A stretch of DNA of 64,000 bases, taken from positions 47,076 to 111,075 of the forward strand of contig JBCAXE010000007.1 of NCBI GenBank assembly GCA_038534195.1, written 5' to 3'. A model generated the notes under the pieces. That model was given only the letters and a program-made list of their open reading frames with translations. It was not told where the DNA came from and did no database searches. The stretch is from JAJFFW01 sp038534195 (GTDB taxonomy: Bacteria > Pseudomonadota > Alphaproteobacteria > Caulobacterales > Parvularculaceae). This document shows positions 44,514 to 53,555 of this stretch, piece by piece. Position 1 is the first letter of the stretch, and every line of letters starts with the position of its first letter. Made by a program: the position numbers and the translations under genes.

Positions 44514-45524
44514 ATGACAATTTCAATCGACCAGATCAAGCTCGCGAATAATGTGGCGTTGGCGCCGATGTCGGGCATCAGCGACTTGCCGTTTCGCCGG
44601 GTCGCAGCGCGTTTCGGCGCGGGACTGGTTGTCTCGGAGATGGTGGCGAGTCAGGAGCTGGCGCGCGCCAGGCCGGACGTGGTTCGCCGCGCGGAGGGAG
44701 ACGCGTCGGTCTTCCCGTTCGTGGTTCAACTCGCGGGCCGCGAGGCGAAATGGATGGCCGAGGGCGCGCGCCTCGCCGAGGCCGCCGGGGCCGACATCAT
44801 CGACATCAATATGGGGTGCCCCTCACGGCAGGTGACGGGCGCCTTGTCCGGCTCGGCGCTGATGCGCGATCTCGACCATGCGATGACATTGGTTGAAGCG
44901 ACGGTCGAGACGACAACCAAGCCAGTCACCTTGAAGATGCGTCTCGGTTGGGATCGCGCGATGATGAATGCGCCGGAGCTGGCGGCGCGCGCTGAGGCTG
45001 CGGGCGTGCGCCTCGTGACAGTTCATGGCCGCACGCGCAATCAGTTTTACAAAGGGGTTGCGGACTGGGCGGCGGTGCGGCCGGTTGTCGATGCTGTATC
45101 GATTCCGGTCCTTGTGAATGGCGACATTGTGGACGCAGCGTCCGCGCGCGCCGCTTTGGCGCAATCGGGGGCACACGGCGTTATGGTCGGACGCGCAGCG
45201 CTTGGCAGGCCATGGTTGCCCGCTGCTATCGCGCAAGCGTTGGAGGAGGGCGGTGACGCAATCGCGCCGCCGGCGAGCATAGAAGCTGAGGCGGCCCTCA
45301 GTCACTATCGCGATATGATCAACCATTACGGTGCGCCGCTTGGCGTGCGGATAGCGCGCAAGCATCTAGCCGCTTATGTGGAGCACGGACAAATCGATTA
45401 CGCGCCAACTGAACGGCGGATTCTCAAATCCGAGATTTGCCAGCTCAATTCGCCAAAGCTTGTAGAAGAAATGCTTATTGGGCTTTTCGTTCGATCCGAG
45501 GCGCCACTTCGAAAAGTCAGCTAA
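44514..45524 (+). CDS. dusB: tRNA-dihydrouridine synthase
   Basis: FMN enzyme of 336 residues that reduces uridines in tRNA D-loops. Opening NVALAPMSGISDLPFRRVA, catalytic NMGCPSRQVTG (Cys), RLGWD, VHGRTRNQFYKG and VMVGRAALGRPWL. Known as nifR3 in alphaproteobacteria, where ntrBC usually follows; here ntrY follows after a 290-base gap. Confidence 0.96.
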   Translation: MTISIDQIKLANNVALAPMSGISDLPFRRVAARFGAGLVVSEMVASQELARARPDVVRRAEGDASVFPFVVQLAGREAKWMAEGARLAEAAGADIIDINMGCPSRQVTGALSGSALMRDLDHAMTLVEATVETTTKPVTLKMRLGWDRAMMNAPELAARAEAAGVRLVTVHGRTRNQFYKGVADWAAVRPVVDAVSIPVLVNGDIVDAASARAALAQSGAHGVMVGRAALGRPWLPAAIAQALEEGGDAIAPPASIEAEAALSHYRDMINHYGAPLGVRIARKHLAAYVEHGQIDYAPTERRILKSEICQLNSPKLVEEMLIGLFVRSEAPLRKVS

Positions 45525-45814
45525 CGCCACGATTAAATGTGCAGTTTCGACGAACGCGAAAAATCAAAGACGTCTTTATACAAATCAAAATCCAATAGAT
45601 CTGAAGGCTATTGCGGTGTTGGCTAGGGCCCAACCAAAACATCGATCGAGCAATGGACGGAGCGCGACGCGCGACACTGCGTCATTAAGGCAACATTTGT
45701 GTTGATTTTTAGCAACAACTGTTGCAAGAATAATGAGTTAGTCCGTTGGGTAAGGCGCCACATGCCGTGCTCACCGGTCTGACGATGAGTCTGCGCAAGT
45801 TGCGTTAACCAAAG
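45525..45814 (+). promoter_or_regulatory. ntrY upstream region with paired GCAACA/TGTTGC palindromes
   Basis: A 290-base gap where ntrB and ntrC would be expected. It holds two adjacent inverted repeats: CAACA-TTTG-TGTTG (45691-45704) and the perfect GCAACA-AC-TGTTGC (45712-45725), eight bases apart. They share the same half site and could bind a dimeric regulator twice. TTAACCAA lies 10 bases before the ntrY start. No remnant of ntrB or ntrC is recognisable in any frame. Confidence 0.5.
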
Positions 45815-48124
45815 ATGGTGAAGAGCGGTCGGTCTTTAAGGGCGTTTGAATTGACGGCGGACAATACGGCATCACCCTCGAAACTCGGCGCGCGGACGCG
45901 ACTTCTGCCCGGGTGGATTTTCTCCAACACGGCCGCAGCCACCGGCTTGATCGCCGCCGGTGTGTTTGCATTTGCAACCACATGGGTGCTGCTGTCGCCG
46001 GCCGTTGAGAATATTGATCGCGAAATCTTGCTCGGCATGATTATCACGAATGTGGTGATCGCCGTCAGCTTTATGGCGCTGATCGGCGCGCGCCTATGGC
46101 ATGTGTGGTCCGATCGACGCAATCAGCTCGCCGGGTCGCGCACGCATATGCAGCTGGTGGGCTTTTTCGCGATTGTCGCCGTCGTGCCGGCGATCCTCGC
46201 ATTCCTGTTTGCATTCACGATTCTGCGCACCAGCCTTGGCGAAGTCTTCGGCAACCGGATCGACAATTATCAGGAGACGGCGCGCGCAGTTGCCGACGCC
46301 CTTGTGAATGATGCGGCGACGGACCTGCGTGACGAGATGGCGTCCACGGCTATCGATATTCGCAGGAATGAAGAAGCCGGCGCAGGGCTCAACGCGGCGC
46401 CGATCAGTTTCCGGCGTTACCTGGAAATTCAGGCGCGGGCGCGGAATTTTTCCGCATTGCATTTGCTCGACGCCGACCGCCGCTATCTCGTTCGCATCGA
46501 GATCGCCGACGCGTCCTACTCATTGCCTGATCTTGCTGTCTTCAATGACGTTGAACGATTTGAGCCCGGGGAACGGTTTAGTTTCGGCGTTAATGACGAC
46601 GCTTCGCTCGATATGTATCGCGGCGTCACGCGTCTCAGCGACTATGGCGGCGGCTATTTGATCGCTTATAAACCGATCAATCGTTCCGTATCGGAACGTT
46701 TACAAGCTGTGCGCGCCATGAGCGCCGACTGGGAAGAAGCCAAGCTTGGACGGGCGCGCGTTGAGCGGGTGTTTTTCGCAAGCTACGTTCTTCTCGCTAT
46801 CATTATTCTCTTCGGCGCCATATGGCTGGCCCTGTGGGCGGCGACGCGCATCGTCCAACCAATCGGCCGCCTGATGGGCATGGCCGAAAAAGTGTCAGGC
46901 GGCGACCTTAAGGCGCGCGTCGATGTTCACAAAAATGACGGCGAACTTGGCGCCCTTGCGCGGTCTATGAACCACATGACCGCGCAGTTGCAGACGCAGC
47001 GAAACGACCTTGTGGAGACAAACCGCCAGTTCGATGCGCGGCGCCGCTTTACTGAAGCGGTGCTATCGGGCGTTTCCGCGGGCGTCATCGGCGTTTCGGA
47101 AACAGGCAAAGTGACAATCGGCAACCGATCCGCCGCTGAGCTGATCGCCGCTGATCCGGCGACGCTGACGGGCGCCGATATTTCCGCAGTGATGCCCGAG
47201 ATCAATTCGTTGCTGGCTGACGCGCTCGCCAGTTACGGCATGGAGGTGTCGGATCAGATCGACATCGAACGCGACGGCAGGGTGCGGACGATTAACGTGC
47301 GCATTGCGAGCGATGAAACGGACGGCGAGCGCAGTTTTGTCGTCACCTTCGACGACATCACGCAACTTGTCGCCGCGCAACGGTCGGCAGCGTGGGGCGA
47401 CGTGGCGAGGCGCATCGCCCATGAGATAAAAAATCCGCTGACCCCGATTCAATTATCTGCGGAACGCCTGCGCCGAAAATACGCCGACGAAATCAGCTCT
47501 TCGCCGGAAATATTTGACAAATGCACCGATACGATCATCCGGCATGTGAACGATATTGGCCGGATGGTGGATGAATTCTCGTCTTTTGCGCGGATGCCGA
47601 AACCGGTCATTTCCCGTGAAGATGTGTACGAATTGATCAAGGCGGCGGTATTTCCACAGCGGGTGGCCTTCCCCGATATCGAGTTTATCACAAACGGGCC
47701 TGAGCATCCGGTGTTCTCCCAATGCGACGGCCGCTTAATCGTTCAGGCGCTGTCCAATCTCCTGAAAAACGCCGGGGAGTCGATTGGCGCCAGAATTGCG
47801 GCTGGTGATCCGGAGGTCGGCAAGATTTCCGTCACCCTCGCCGAAAGCGAAGGGTTTGCGCAGATTGATATTGTCGACAATGGCGTCGGATTGCCGAAAG
47901 TGGAGCGCCATCGTTTGACCGAACCGTACATGACGACGCGATCGAAAGGCACAGGGCTTGGGCTTGCGATCGTAAAGAAAGTCATCGAAGAGCATGGCGG
48001 GGAGTTGCGGTTTCGCGACGATGCGGCGCTCGGCCGGACTGGCGCGCGCATGAGCCTGACATTGCCGCTAGACGGTGTTGTCATTCAGGAAACGCGCGGC
48101 GCAGAGTCGGCCGCGGCTGAGTAA
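45815..48124 (+). CDS. ntrY: Sensor histidine kinase NtrY
   Basis: Inner-membrane kinase of 769 residues. Several N-terminal membrane helices (residues about 35-140), a periplasmic sensor part, another helix near 310-335 (FFASYVLLAIIILFGAIW), a HAMP domain, a PAS domain (~395-500), then HisKA with the H-box AHEIKNPLTPIQLSAERLRR-type start (His536) and an HATPase domain with NLLKNAGESI, DNGVGLP and GTGLGLAIVKK. Partner of NtrX. Linked in related bacteria to nitrogen, redox and envelope control. The start at ATG 45815 fits but has a poor ribosome site. Confidence 0.95.
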   Translation: MVKSGRSLRAFELTADNTASPSKLGARTRLLPGWIFSNTAAATGLIAAGVFAFATTWVLLSPAVENIDREILLGMIITNVVIAVSFMALIGARLWHVWSDRRNQLAGSRTHMQLVGFFAIVAVVPAILAFLFAFTILRTSLGEVFGNRIDNYQETARAVADALVNDAATDLRDEMASTAIDIRRNEEAGAGLNAAPISFRRYLEIQARARNFSALHLLDADRRYLVRIEIADASYSLPDLAVFNDVERFEPGERFSFGVNDDASLDMYRGVTRLSDYGGGYLIAYKPINRSVSERLQAVRAMSADWEEAKLGRARVERVFFASYVLLAIIILFGAIWLALWAATRIVQPIGRLMGMAEKVSGGDLKARVDVHKNDGELGALARSMNHMTAQLQTQRNDLVETNRQFDARRRFTEAVLSGVSAGVIGVSETGKVTIGNRSAAELIAADPATLTGADISAVMPEINSLLADALASYGMEVSDQIDIERDGRVRTINVRIASDETDGERSFVVTFDDITQLVAAQRSAAWGDVARRIAHEIKNPLTPIQLSAERLRRKYADEISSSPEIFDKCTDTIIRHVNDIGRMVDEFSSFARMPKPVISREDVYELIKAAVFPQRVAFPDIEFITNGPEHPVFSQCDGRLIVQALSNLLKNAGESIGARIAAGDPEVGKISVTLAESEGFAQIDIVDNGVGLPKVERHRLTEPYMTTRSKGTGLGLAIVKKVIEEHGGELRFRDDAALGRTGARMSLTLPLDGVVIQETRGAESAAAE

Positions 48125-48162
48125 TCTAAGGAAGTGCAAGGCTAAATCATGAGATCAGTCCA

Positions 48163-49557
48163 ATGAGCATTGATATTCTTGTCGTTGATGATGAAGCGGA
48201 CATCCGCGAACTTGTTTCAGGAATTCTGGAAGATGAGGGGTTCGACCCGCGCGCCGCGGCGGACTCCGACGGCGTCTTCCGCGCGATTAAGGAGCGCGTC
48301 CCGGCGCTGATTGTTCTGGATGTTTGGCTACAGAATTCGGCCATGGACGGGATCGAAATCCTTGAGCAGGTGAAAAAGACGCATCCGGAACTTCCGGTCG
48401 TCATTATTTCTGGCCATGGCACCATCGAAACGGCGGTCGCCGCCATCAAAAAGGGTGCGTATGATTTCGTCGAGAAGCCCTTCAATGCTGATCGGCTTGT
48501 ACTTGTTGTGAACAGAGCGCTTGAGGCGGCGAGCTTGCGCCGGGAAAATACGGAACTGAAAGTCCGCGCTCCAGAGATGGGTCTTGTGGGAAATTCCACG
48601 GCCATTAATGCGTTGCACGGGGTTGTTGAGCGTGTCGCCGACGCGCGCTCACGCGTCTTGATTTCGGGACCACCAGGGGCTGGAAAAGAGACAATTGCGC
48701 GGCTGTTGCATGCGAAGTCAGGCCGGTCCGACCGGCCGTTTATCGTTGTCAGCGCTGCGACGATTGCGCCTGATCGCATGGAAGAAGAACTCTTCGGCGT
48801 CGAGGGCGAGGAGGGCGGACCCAAAATGGTCGGGCTTCTCGAACGCGCCCATGGCGGCACCTTGATGTTCGACGAGGTGAGCGACATGCCGCTTGAGACG
48901 CAGGGGAAAATCCTGCGTGTACTCGTCGATCAGCGTTTCAAACGTGTCGGCGGATCGGAGCCGGTGGCTGTTGATGTTCGGATCGTGTCAACAACGTCGC
49001 GCGACCTACTGGCGGATGCGGAAAAGGGATATTTCCGCGAGGACCTCTTTCATCGATTAAATGTGGTGCCGATCTCGGCGCCGTCATTGTCCGAGCGCCG
49101 TGAAGATATTCCGGCGCTGGTCAGCTACTTTGTAGATCGAATTTCACGCGCCTCAGGATTCCCAAAACGCACGCTGACGGTGGACGCCATGGCGGCGCTG
49201 CAATCGCACCATTGGCCGGGCAATGTCCTGCAATTACGCAATGTAATTGAACGGACCCTGATCTTGATGGCGCGAGACGGCGATCAGCAAATCACTTGCG
49301 AGCATTTGCCGGCGGAAATCATGGACTCTGGTCTATCGCTGCCGGCCGGCGAGGGACTGGAACAAATTATCGCCTTGCCCCTGCGTGAGGCGCGCGAACG
49401 ATTTGAGCGTGAGTATCTCATTGCGCAGATAAATCGTTTCGGAGGCAATATATCCCGCACCGCGAATTTCATTGGCATGGAACGTTCTGCGTTGCATAGA
49501 AAATTAAAGGCTTTAGGTGTAACGGGACAGGCGCGCGCTGAGAGCGCGACCGCTTAA
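48163..49557 (+). CDS. ntrX: Response regulator NtrX
   Basis: NtrC-family regulator of 464 residues: receiver domain with phospho-acceptor Asp53 (VLDVWL), AAA+ domain with Walker A SGPPGAGKE (Lys175) and Walker B-like GGTLMFDEVSDMP, and a C-terminal Fis-type helix-turn-helix (FGGNISRTANFIGMERSALH). The GAFTGA loop that contacts sigma-54 is missing: after EEELFGVEGEEGGP the chain goes straight to KMVGLLERA. This is typical of NtrX, which acts on sigma-70 promoters or as a repressor. Thirty-eight bases after ntrY; twelve before trkA. Confidence 0.95.
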   Translation: MSIDILVVDDEADIRELVSGILEDEGFDPRAAADSDGVFRAIKERVPALIVLDVWLQNSAMDGIEILEQVKKTHPELPVVIISGHGTIETAVAAIKKGAYDFVEKPFNADRLVLVVNRALEAASLRRENTELKVRAPEMGLVGNSTAINALHGVVERVADARSRVLISGPPGAGKETIARLLHAKSGRSDRPFIVVSAATIAPDRMEEELFGVEGEEGGPKMVGLLERAHGGTLMFDEVSDMPLETQGKILRVLVDQRFKRVGGSEPVAVDVRIVSTTSRDLLADAEKGYFREDLFHRLNVVPISAPSLSERREDIPALVSYFVDRISRASGFPKRTLTVDAMAALQSHHWPGNVLQLRNVIERTLILMARDGDQQITCEHLPAEIMDSGLSLPAGEGLEQIIALPLREARERFEREYLIAQINRFGGNISRTANFIGMERSALHRKLKALGVTGQARAESATA

Positions 49558-49569
49558 GGATAACGGATC

Positions 49570-50946
49570 ATGCGCGTGATCGTTTGCGGCGCCGGCCGCG
49601 TCGGATACGGCATCGCTCGCCGCCTCGCCCGCGAAAACAGCGATGTGACGGTCATCGATCAATCAAAGCCGCTGGTGCGAGCTGTCACCGAGCGTCTCGA
49701 TGTCCGCGGCGTCGTCGGTAATGGTTCCTATCCGGACATATTGGCCGAAGCCGGGGCCCGCGAGGCGGATATGATCATCGCGGTGACCTATTCCGACGAA
49801 GTGAATATGATCGCGTGCCAGATTGCGCATACGCTTTTCAAAGTGCCCACCAAGATCGCGCGAATTCGCGCAAGCGGTTATCTTGATAAGCGGTACTCTG
49901 ATTTATTCAGCCGCAACCACATGCCGATCGACGTCATCATCTCGCCGGAGCGGGAAGTCTCCGAGGCGATCAAACAGCGCATGTCGACGCCGGGCGCTTT
50001 TGAGGTGAAGTCTTTTGTGGATGATCGCGTGTGGGCGGTCGGGGTAAACCTCAAGGAACACTGCCCCATCATTAATACGCCCTTGCGGCAGGTCGCCGAG
50101 CTATTCCCGGACTTAAAAGTGACGATCGTCGCCATTCGGCGGGACGGGAAAATGTGGCGCGCCCATGCGGAGGACCAACTGTCGCCCGGCGATGATGTCT
50201 TTTTCGTCGCCGCCAAGGGCGAAGTGTCGCGCGCCCTCGAAATCATGGGGGAAGTGGAGCAGCAGGCCCGCCGCGTGATCATTATCGGCGGCGGCAATAT
50301 CGGTCTTTACGTGGCGCAGGGCCTCGAAGATATGGGCTCCATGAAAATTCGCCTCATTGAAAAAGATCGAAAGCGCGCTGAGCTTATCGCCGAACAATTG
50401 GAACGCACCGTCGTTCTTCAGGGCGATGGGCTCGACCGTGGATTGTTGCGTGAGGCGGGCGCCGTCGACGCTGAAACCGTTGTAGCTGTAACGAACAATG
50501 ATCAGATCAACATTCTTTCCTCGGTGGTGGCGAAACGCGAGGGCGCCCGGCGCGCCATGGCGTTGATTAACGACCAGGATTATGGGCCGATATCGGAGTC
50601 CGTCGGCATTGACCGTTTCGTAGATCCGCGCGCGACAACAATTTCAACGATCCTCCAGCATGTGCGCCGCGGCCGCATTAAGGGGGTCTTCTCTTTGTCC
50701 GACGGACAAGCCGAATTGATCGACGCTGTTGCGCTTGAAACGTCAACGCTTGTGAACAAACCGCTGAAAGAGGCGAAACTGCCTGAAGGGATCATGATCG
50801 GCGCCGTTTATAGAGACGGCGAAGTCAGTATGCCGACGAGCCAGACCGTTATTCGACCGGGTGATCGCGTGGTGCTGATGGCCATGCGCGATTATGTGCC
50901 GGATGTCGAACAGATGTTCCGGGTCAGCATTGAATATTTCCAATAA
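49570..50946 (+). CDS. trkA: Trk potassium transporter regulatory subunit TrkA
   Basis: Cytoplasmic NAD(H)-binding gating protein of 458 residues with two RCK modules: the first Rossmann motif VCGAGRVGYGIARRLA, the second IIGGGNIGLYVAQGL, and two TrkA-C domains, the last ending in RPGDRVVLMAMRDYV. Forms a ring on the TrkH channel. Fifteen bases before trkH; likely in one operon with ntrYX. Confidence 0.96.
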   Translation: MRVIVCGAGRVGYGIARRLARENSDVTVIDQSKPLVRAVTERLDVRGVVGNGSYPDILAEAGAREADMIIAVTYSDEVNMIACQIAHTLFKVPTKIARIRASGYLDKRYSDLFSRNHMPIDVIISPEREVSEAIKQRMSTPGAFEVKSFVDDRVWAVGVNLKEHCPIINTPLRQVAELFPDLKVTIVAIRRDGKMWRAHAEDQLSPGDDVFFVAAKGEVSRALEIMGEVEQQARRVIIIGGGNIGLYVAQGLEDMGSMKIRLIEKDRKRAELIAEQLERTVVLQGDGLDRGLLREAGAVDAETVVAVTNNDQINILSSVVAKREGARRAMALINDQDYGPISESVGIDRFVDPRATTISTILQHVRRGRIKGVFSLSDGQAELIDAVALETSTLVNKPLKEAKLPEGIMIGAVYRDGEVSMPTSQTVIRPGDRVVLMAMRDYVPDVEQMFRVSIEYFQ

Positions 50947-50961
50947 CGATCGAGGCACCTG

Positions 50962-52353
50962 ATGGGGCAGGCCAGCATCGTTCGCGCCTTTGGGTTGATG
51001 TTGATCATTATTGGCGTCGCCATGGTCGGGCCGTTTCTCCTGGCGCTCGCGTTGGGCGAACCGTCGGCCGAGCGTTATCTGTTCGGCGCGTTCGTGGCGC
51101 TCCTTACAGGTGCCGGTGGATTAGCGGCGAGCACTGATCGCCGGGTCGTAACCGATTTCCGCGGTGCGCTCGTCATCACGCTCCTATGGTGGATCGCGGC
51201 GCCGGCGTTTGCGTCAATCCCTTTGGCGCTCTCGGATTTATCAATCTTTGATGCCTACTTCGAAACTGTGTCGGCGATGACGACCACGGGTGCGTGGCTG
51301 TCGAACGAAGCGGCGATAGCGGACCGGCCGGAAATGTTATGGCGCGCTCAACTGCAGTGGCTTGGGGGCTTGTCGTCGCTCGCTATCGCCGCCGCGATTT
51401 TCATCCGCCCGGCGTTCGTTGGAATTGACACGTTGCTGCCCCCCTTTTCCCGCGGCGACCGGGCGTCTTACTTGCGGGCGATCCGGAATGCAGTGATCAG
51501 CTTTTCGAGTGTCTATCTACTCGTGACGCTGGTCTGTTTTATCCTTCAAATGCTTGCGGGAACGCCCGTGCTTGATGCGGGTGTCATATCCATGTCGATG
51601 GTCGCCTCCGGCGGCTTTATCCCCCATGCGGATGGACTATCAGCTTATCCGTTCGCCGCGACCGGTTTTCTCTTGCCGTTCATCATCATCGGCGGCGCCA
51701 ACTTTATCCTCGTGACCCGAATTACGAGAGGGGCAGCGCAGAAAAGCCGCGATGTGGAGACGGGCGTCTACCTGCTCGCAATAGTCGTTATTGGATTTGT
51801 GTTCTGGTTGTCCGCCGGCGCCGGCGACCTCGATTTAATCCCTGCGCAGATGTTTAACGCCGCGAGCCTTTTTTCCACCAACGGCGTAATCCTTGGCGAG
51901 GGTCCGACGCTGCCGCTGGCGCTTGTCACCGTCATTATCGGCGGGTCGGCGGTGTCCACGGCCGGGGGCTTCAAGATCCTGCGCTGGATGGTGATTTTCC
52001 GGCGCGCCCGCGAAGAGATCAGGCTTCTGATCACGCCGCGCGGCGTCTTCGGCAAATCCACGGTCGCGAATGAGCTGGGCGTCTGGATACACTTCCTGGT
52101 TTTCACGATGACGCTGGGCGCGTTCATTTTGGTCATCACGCTCGGCGGCCACTCATTCGAGCTGGCCGCGACAACGGCGACGGCGATTCTCGCAAACGCC
52201 GGACCTGCAATATCGATGGCTGAGGGCGCCGAGAGCGGATTCGCGGTGTTCGATGCGCCGCTGCGCGCCGTGTTGTGCGCCGGGATGATCCTTGGACGCC
52301 TTGAAGCCGTCGTCGCCCTCGCTATTTTTAACAGAGCGTTTTGGAGATCCTGA
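50962..52353 (+). CDS. trkH: TrkH-family potassium uptake channel
   Basis: Membrane protein of 463 residues with four pore-loop repeats each carrying the selectivity glycine: TTTGAWLS, ASGGFIPH, STNGVIL and ANAGPAIS. Together with TrkA it takes up K+. Only three bases separate its stop from the next start. The trkA-trkH pairing inside the ntrYX-hfq block makes the K+ system complete here. Confidence 0.94.
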   Translation: MGQASIVRAFGLMLIIIGVAMVGPFLLALALGEPSAERYLFGAFVALLTGAGGLAASTDRRVVTDFRGALVITLLWWIAAPAFASIPLALSDLSIFDAYFETVSAMTTTGAWLSNEAAIADRPEMLWRAQLQWLGGLSSLAIAAAIFIRPAFVGIDTLLPPFSRGDRASYLRAIRNAVISFSSVYLLVTLVCFILQMLAGTPVLDAGVISMSMVASGGFIPHADGLSAYPFAATGFLLPFIIIGGANFILVTRITRGAAQKSRDVETGVYLLAIVVIGFVFWLSAGAGDLDLIPAQMFNAASLFSTNGVILGEGPTLPLALVTVIIGGSAVSTAGGFKILRWMVIFRRAREEIRLLITPRGVFGKSTVANELGVWIHFLVFTMTLGAFILVITLGGHSFELAATTATAILANAGPAISMAEGAESGFAVFDAPLRAVLCAGMILGRLEAVVALAIFNRAFWRS

Positions 52354-52356
52354 TCT

Positions 52357-53220
52357 GTGGCGAGGCTGGCATATGTAAACGGCGCCTACAAACCGATTGA
52401 CCGCGCCGGCGTCAATGTTGAAGACCGCGGTTACCAGTTTGCGGACGGCGTCTACGAGGTGTGCCTCGTTGTGGACGGCCAATGGTGGGACATTGAGGGG
52501 CACTTGGCGCGGCTTTGGCGGTCGCTTGAGGCTCTCTCCATCAAAGCGCCCGTGAGCGAGCCCGCCCTTAAGCAGATACTGGCGAAATTGGTCCGGCTCA
52601 ATCGCGTTAAATCCGCGCTTGTTTATCTGCAGGTCACGCGGGGCTCGGCGCCGCGCAATCACCCGTTCCCCGACGAGGCGGCGCCCGCTCTCGTCGCCAC
52701 GGCCCGACCCTTTGATTTTCGAAAAATCGATGCGCAAGCGCGCAAGGGCGTCTCGATCATCACGCAACCCGACATCCGCTGGGCGCGCGTCGATATTAAG
52801 TCCATCTCACTGTTGCCGAATGTTCTGGCGAAACAGGCGGCCCGGCGTGAGGGCGCCGTTGAGGCGATGCTGCATCGGGACGGTGTCGTTACAGAAGGCG
52901 CCTCATCCAATATGTGGATCGTCAACAAGAACGGCGCGCTGGTGACGCATCCTTTGGGCTGCGAAATTCTTGGCGGCATCACGCGGCGCACCACGATCGA
53001 ATGCGCCCGCGACCTGCAGATCAAAGTGGAGGAACGGGCCTTCACCATCGATGAGGCGCTGGCGGCGGACGAGGTGTTTTTAACCTCGGCCACAAATCTT
53101 GTGACGCCCGTCATCCGTATTAATAATCACAAAGTCGCCAATGGTCAGCCCGGACCCATTTCACTTCGGTTGAGGGATGCCTATATCGACCTAAATAAAA
53201 ATGACGCAAAGGTGCTTTAA
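52357..53220 (+). CDS. D-amino-acid aminotransferase (class IV PLP)
   Basis: Fold-type IV PLP enzyme of 287 residues. Opening YVNGAYKPIDRAGVNVEDRGYQFADGVYEV-type (residues about 5-35), Schiff-base Lys in DIKSISLLPNVLAKQ, then EGASSNMWIV and LGGITRRT. Typical of Dat from the alphaproteobacterial ntrX-hfq block. It transfers amino groups between D-alanine/D-glutamate-type substrates and oxoacids, although branched-chain or aminodeoxychorismate enzymes look similar. Starts with GTG three bases after trkH. Confidence 0.87.
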   Translation: MARLAYVNGAYKPIDRAGVNVEDRGYQFADGVYEVCLVVDGQWWDIEGHLARLWRSLEALSIKAPVSEPALKQILAKLVRLNRVKSALVYLQVTRGSAPRNHPFPDEAAPALVATARPFDFRKIDAQARKGVSIITQPDIRWARVDIKSISLLPNVLAKQAARREGAVEAMLHRDGVVTEGASSNMWIVNKNGALVTHPLGCEILGGITRRTTIECARDLQIKVEERAFTIDEALAADEVFLTSATNLVTPVIRINNHKVANGQPGPISLRLRDAYIDLNKNDAKVL

Positions 53221-53309
53221 CTAAAAATTGCCTTGAAACCAGAAACGCGCCAGAGTAATTTTGTGCAGCGCAGCATAAGGAACGCTTCCGGAAACAGGAG
53301 CGGTAAAAA

Positions 53310-53549
53310 ATGAGCGAGAAAAAACAAAACCTTCAAGACACTTTCCTCAACCATGTTCGTAAAGATAAAATCCCGGTGACGATCTTCCTCGTCAATGGCG
53401 TTAAACTTCAGGGTATCGTTGCGTGGTTTGATAATTTCTGTGTGCTCTTGAAGCGTGATGGACAAAGTCAGCTCGTTTACAAGCACGCAATTTCGACGGT
53501 CATGCCGGCCCAGCCCATTAATCTGTGGGACGGCGACGAAAGCCAGTAG
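53310..53549 (+). CDS. hfq: RNA chaperone Hfq
   Basis: Sm-like protein of 79 residues forming a hexameric ring that helps small RNAs pair with mRNAs. QDTFLNHVRKDKIPVTIFLVNGVKL-type Sm1 (residues about 8-33), FDNFCVLLKRDGQSQLVYKHAIST with the YKHAIS Sm2 motif. AGGAG precedes ATG 53310. hflX follows after six bases, as usual. Confidence 0.98.
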   Translation: MSEKKQNLQDTFLNHVRKDKIPVTIFLVNGVKLQGIVAWFDNFCVLLKRDGQSQLVYKHAISTVMPAQPINLWDGDESQ

Positions 53550-53555
53550 GCAGGC

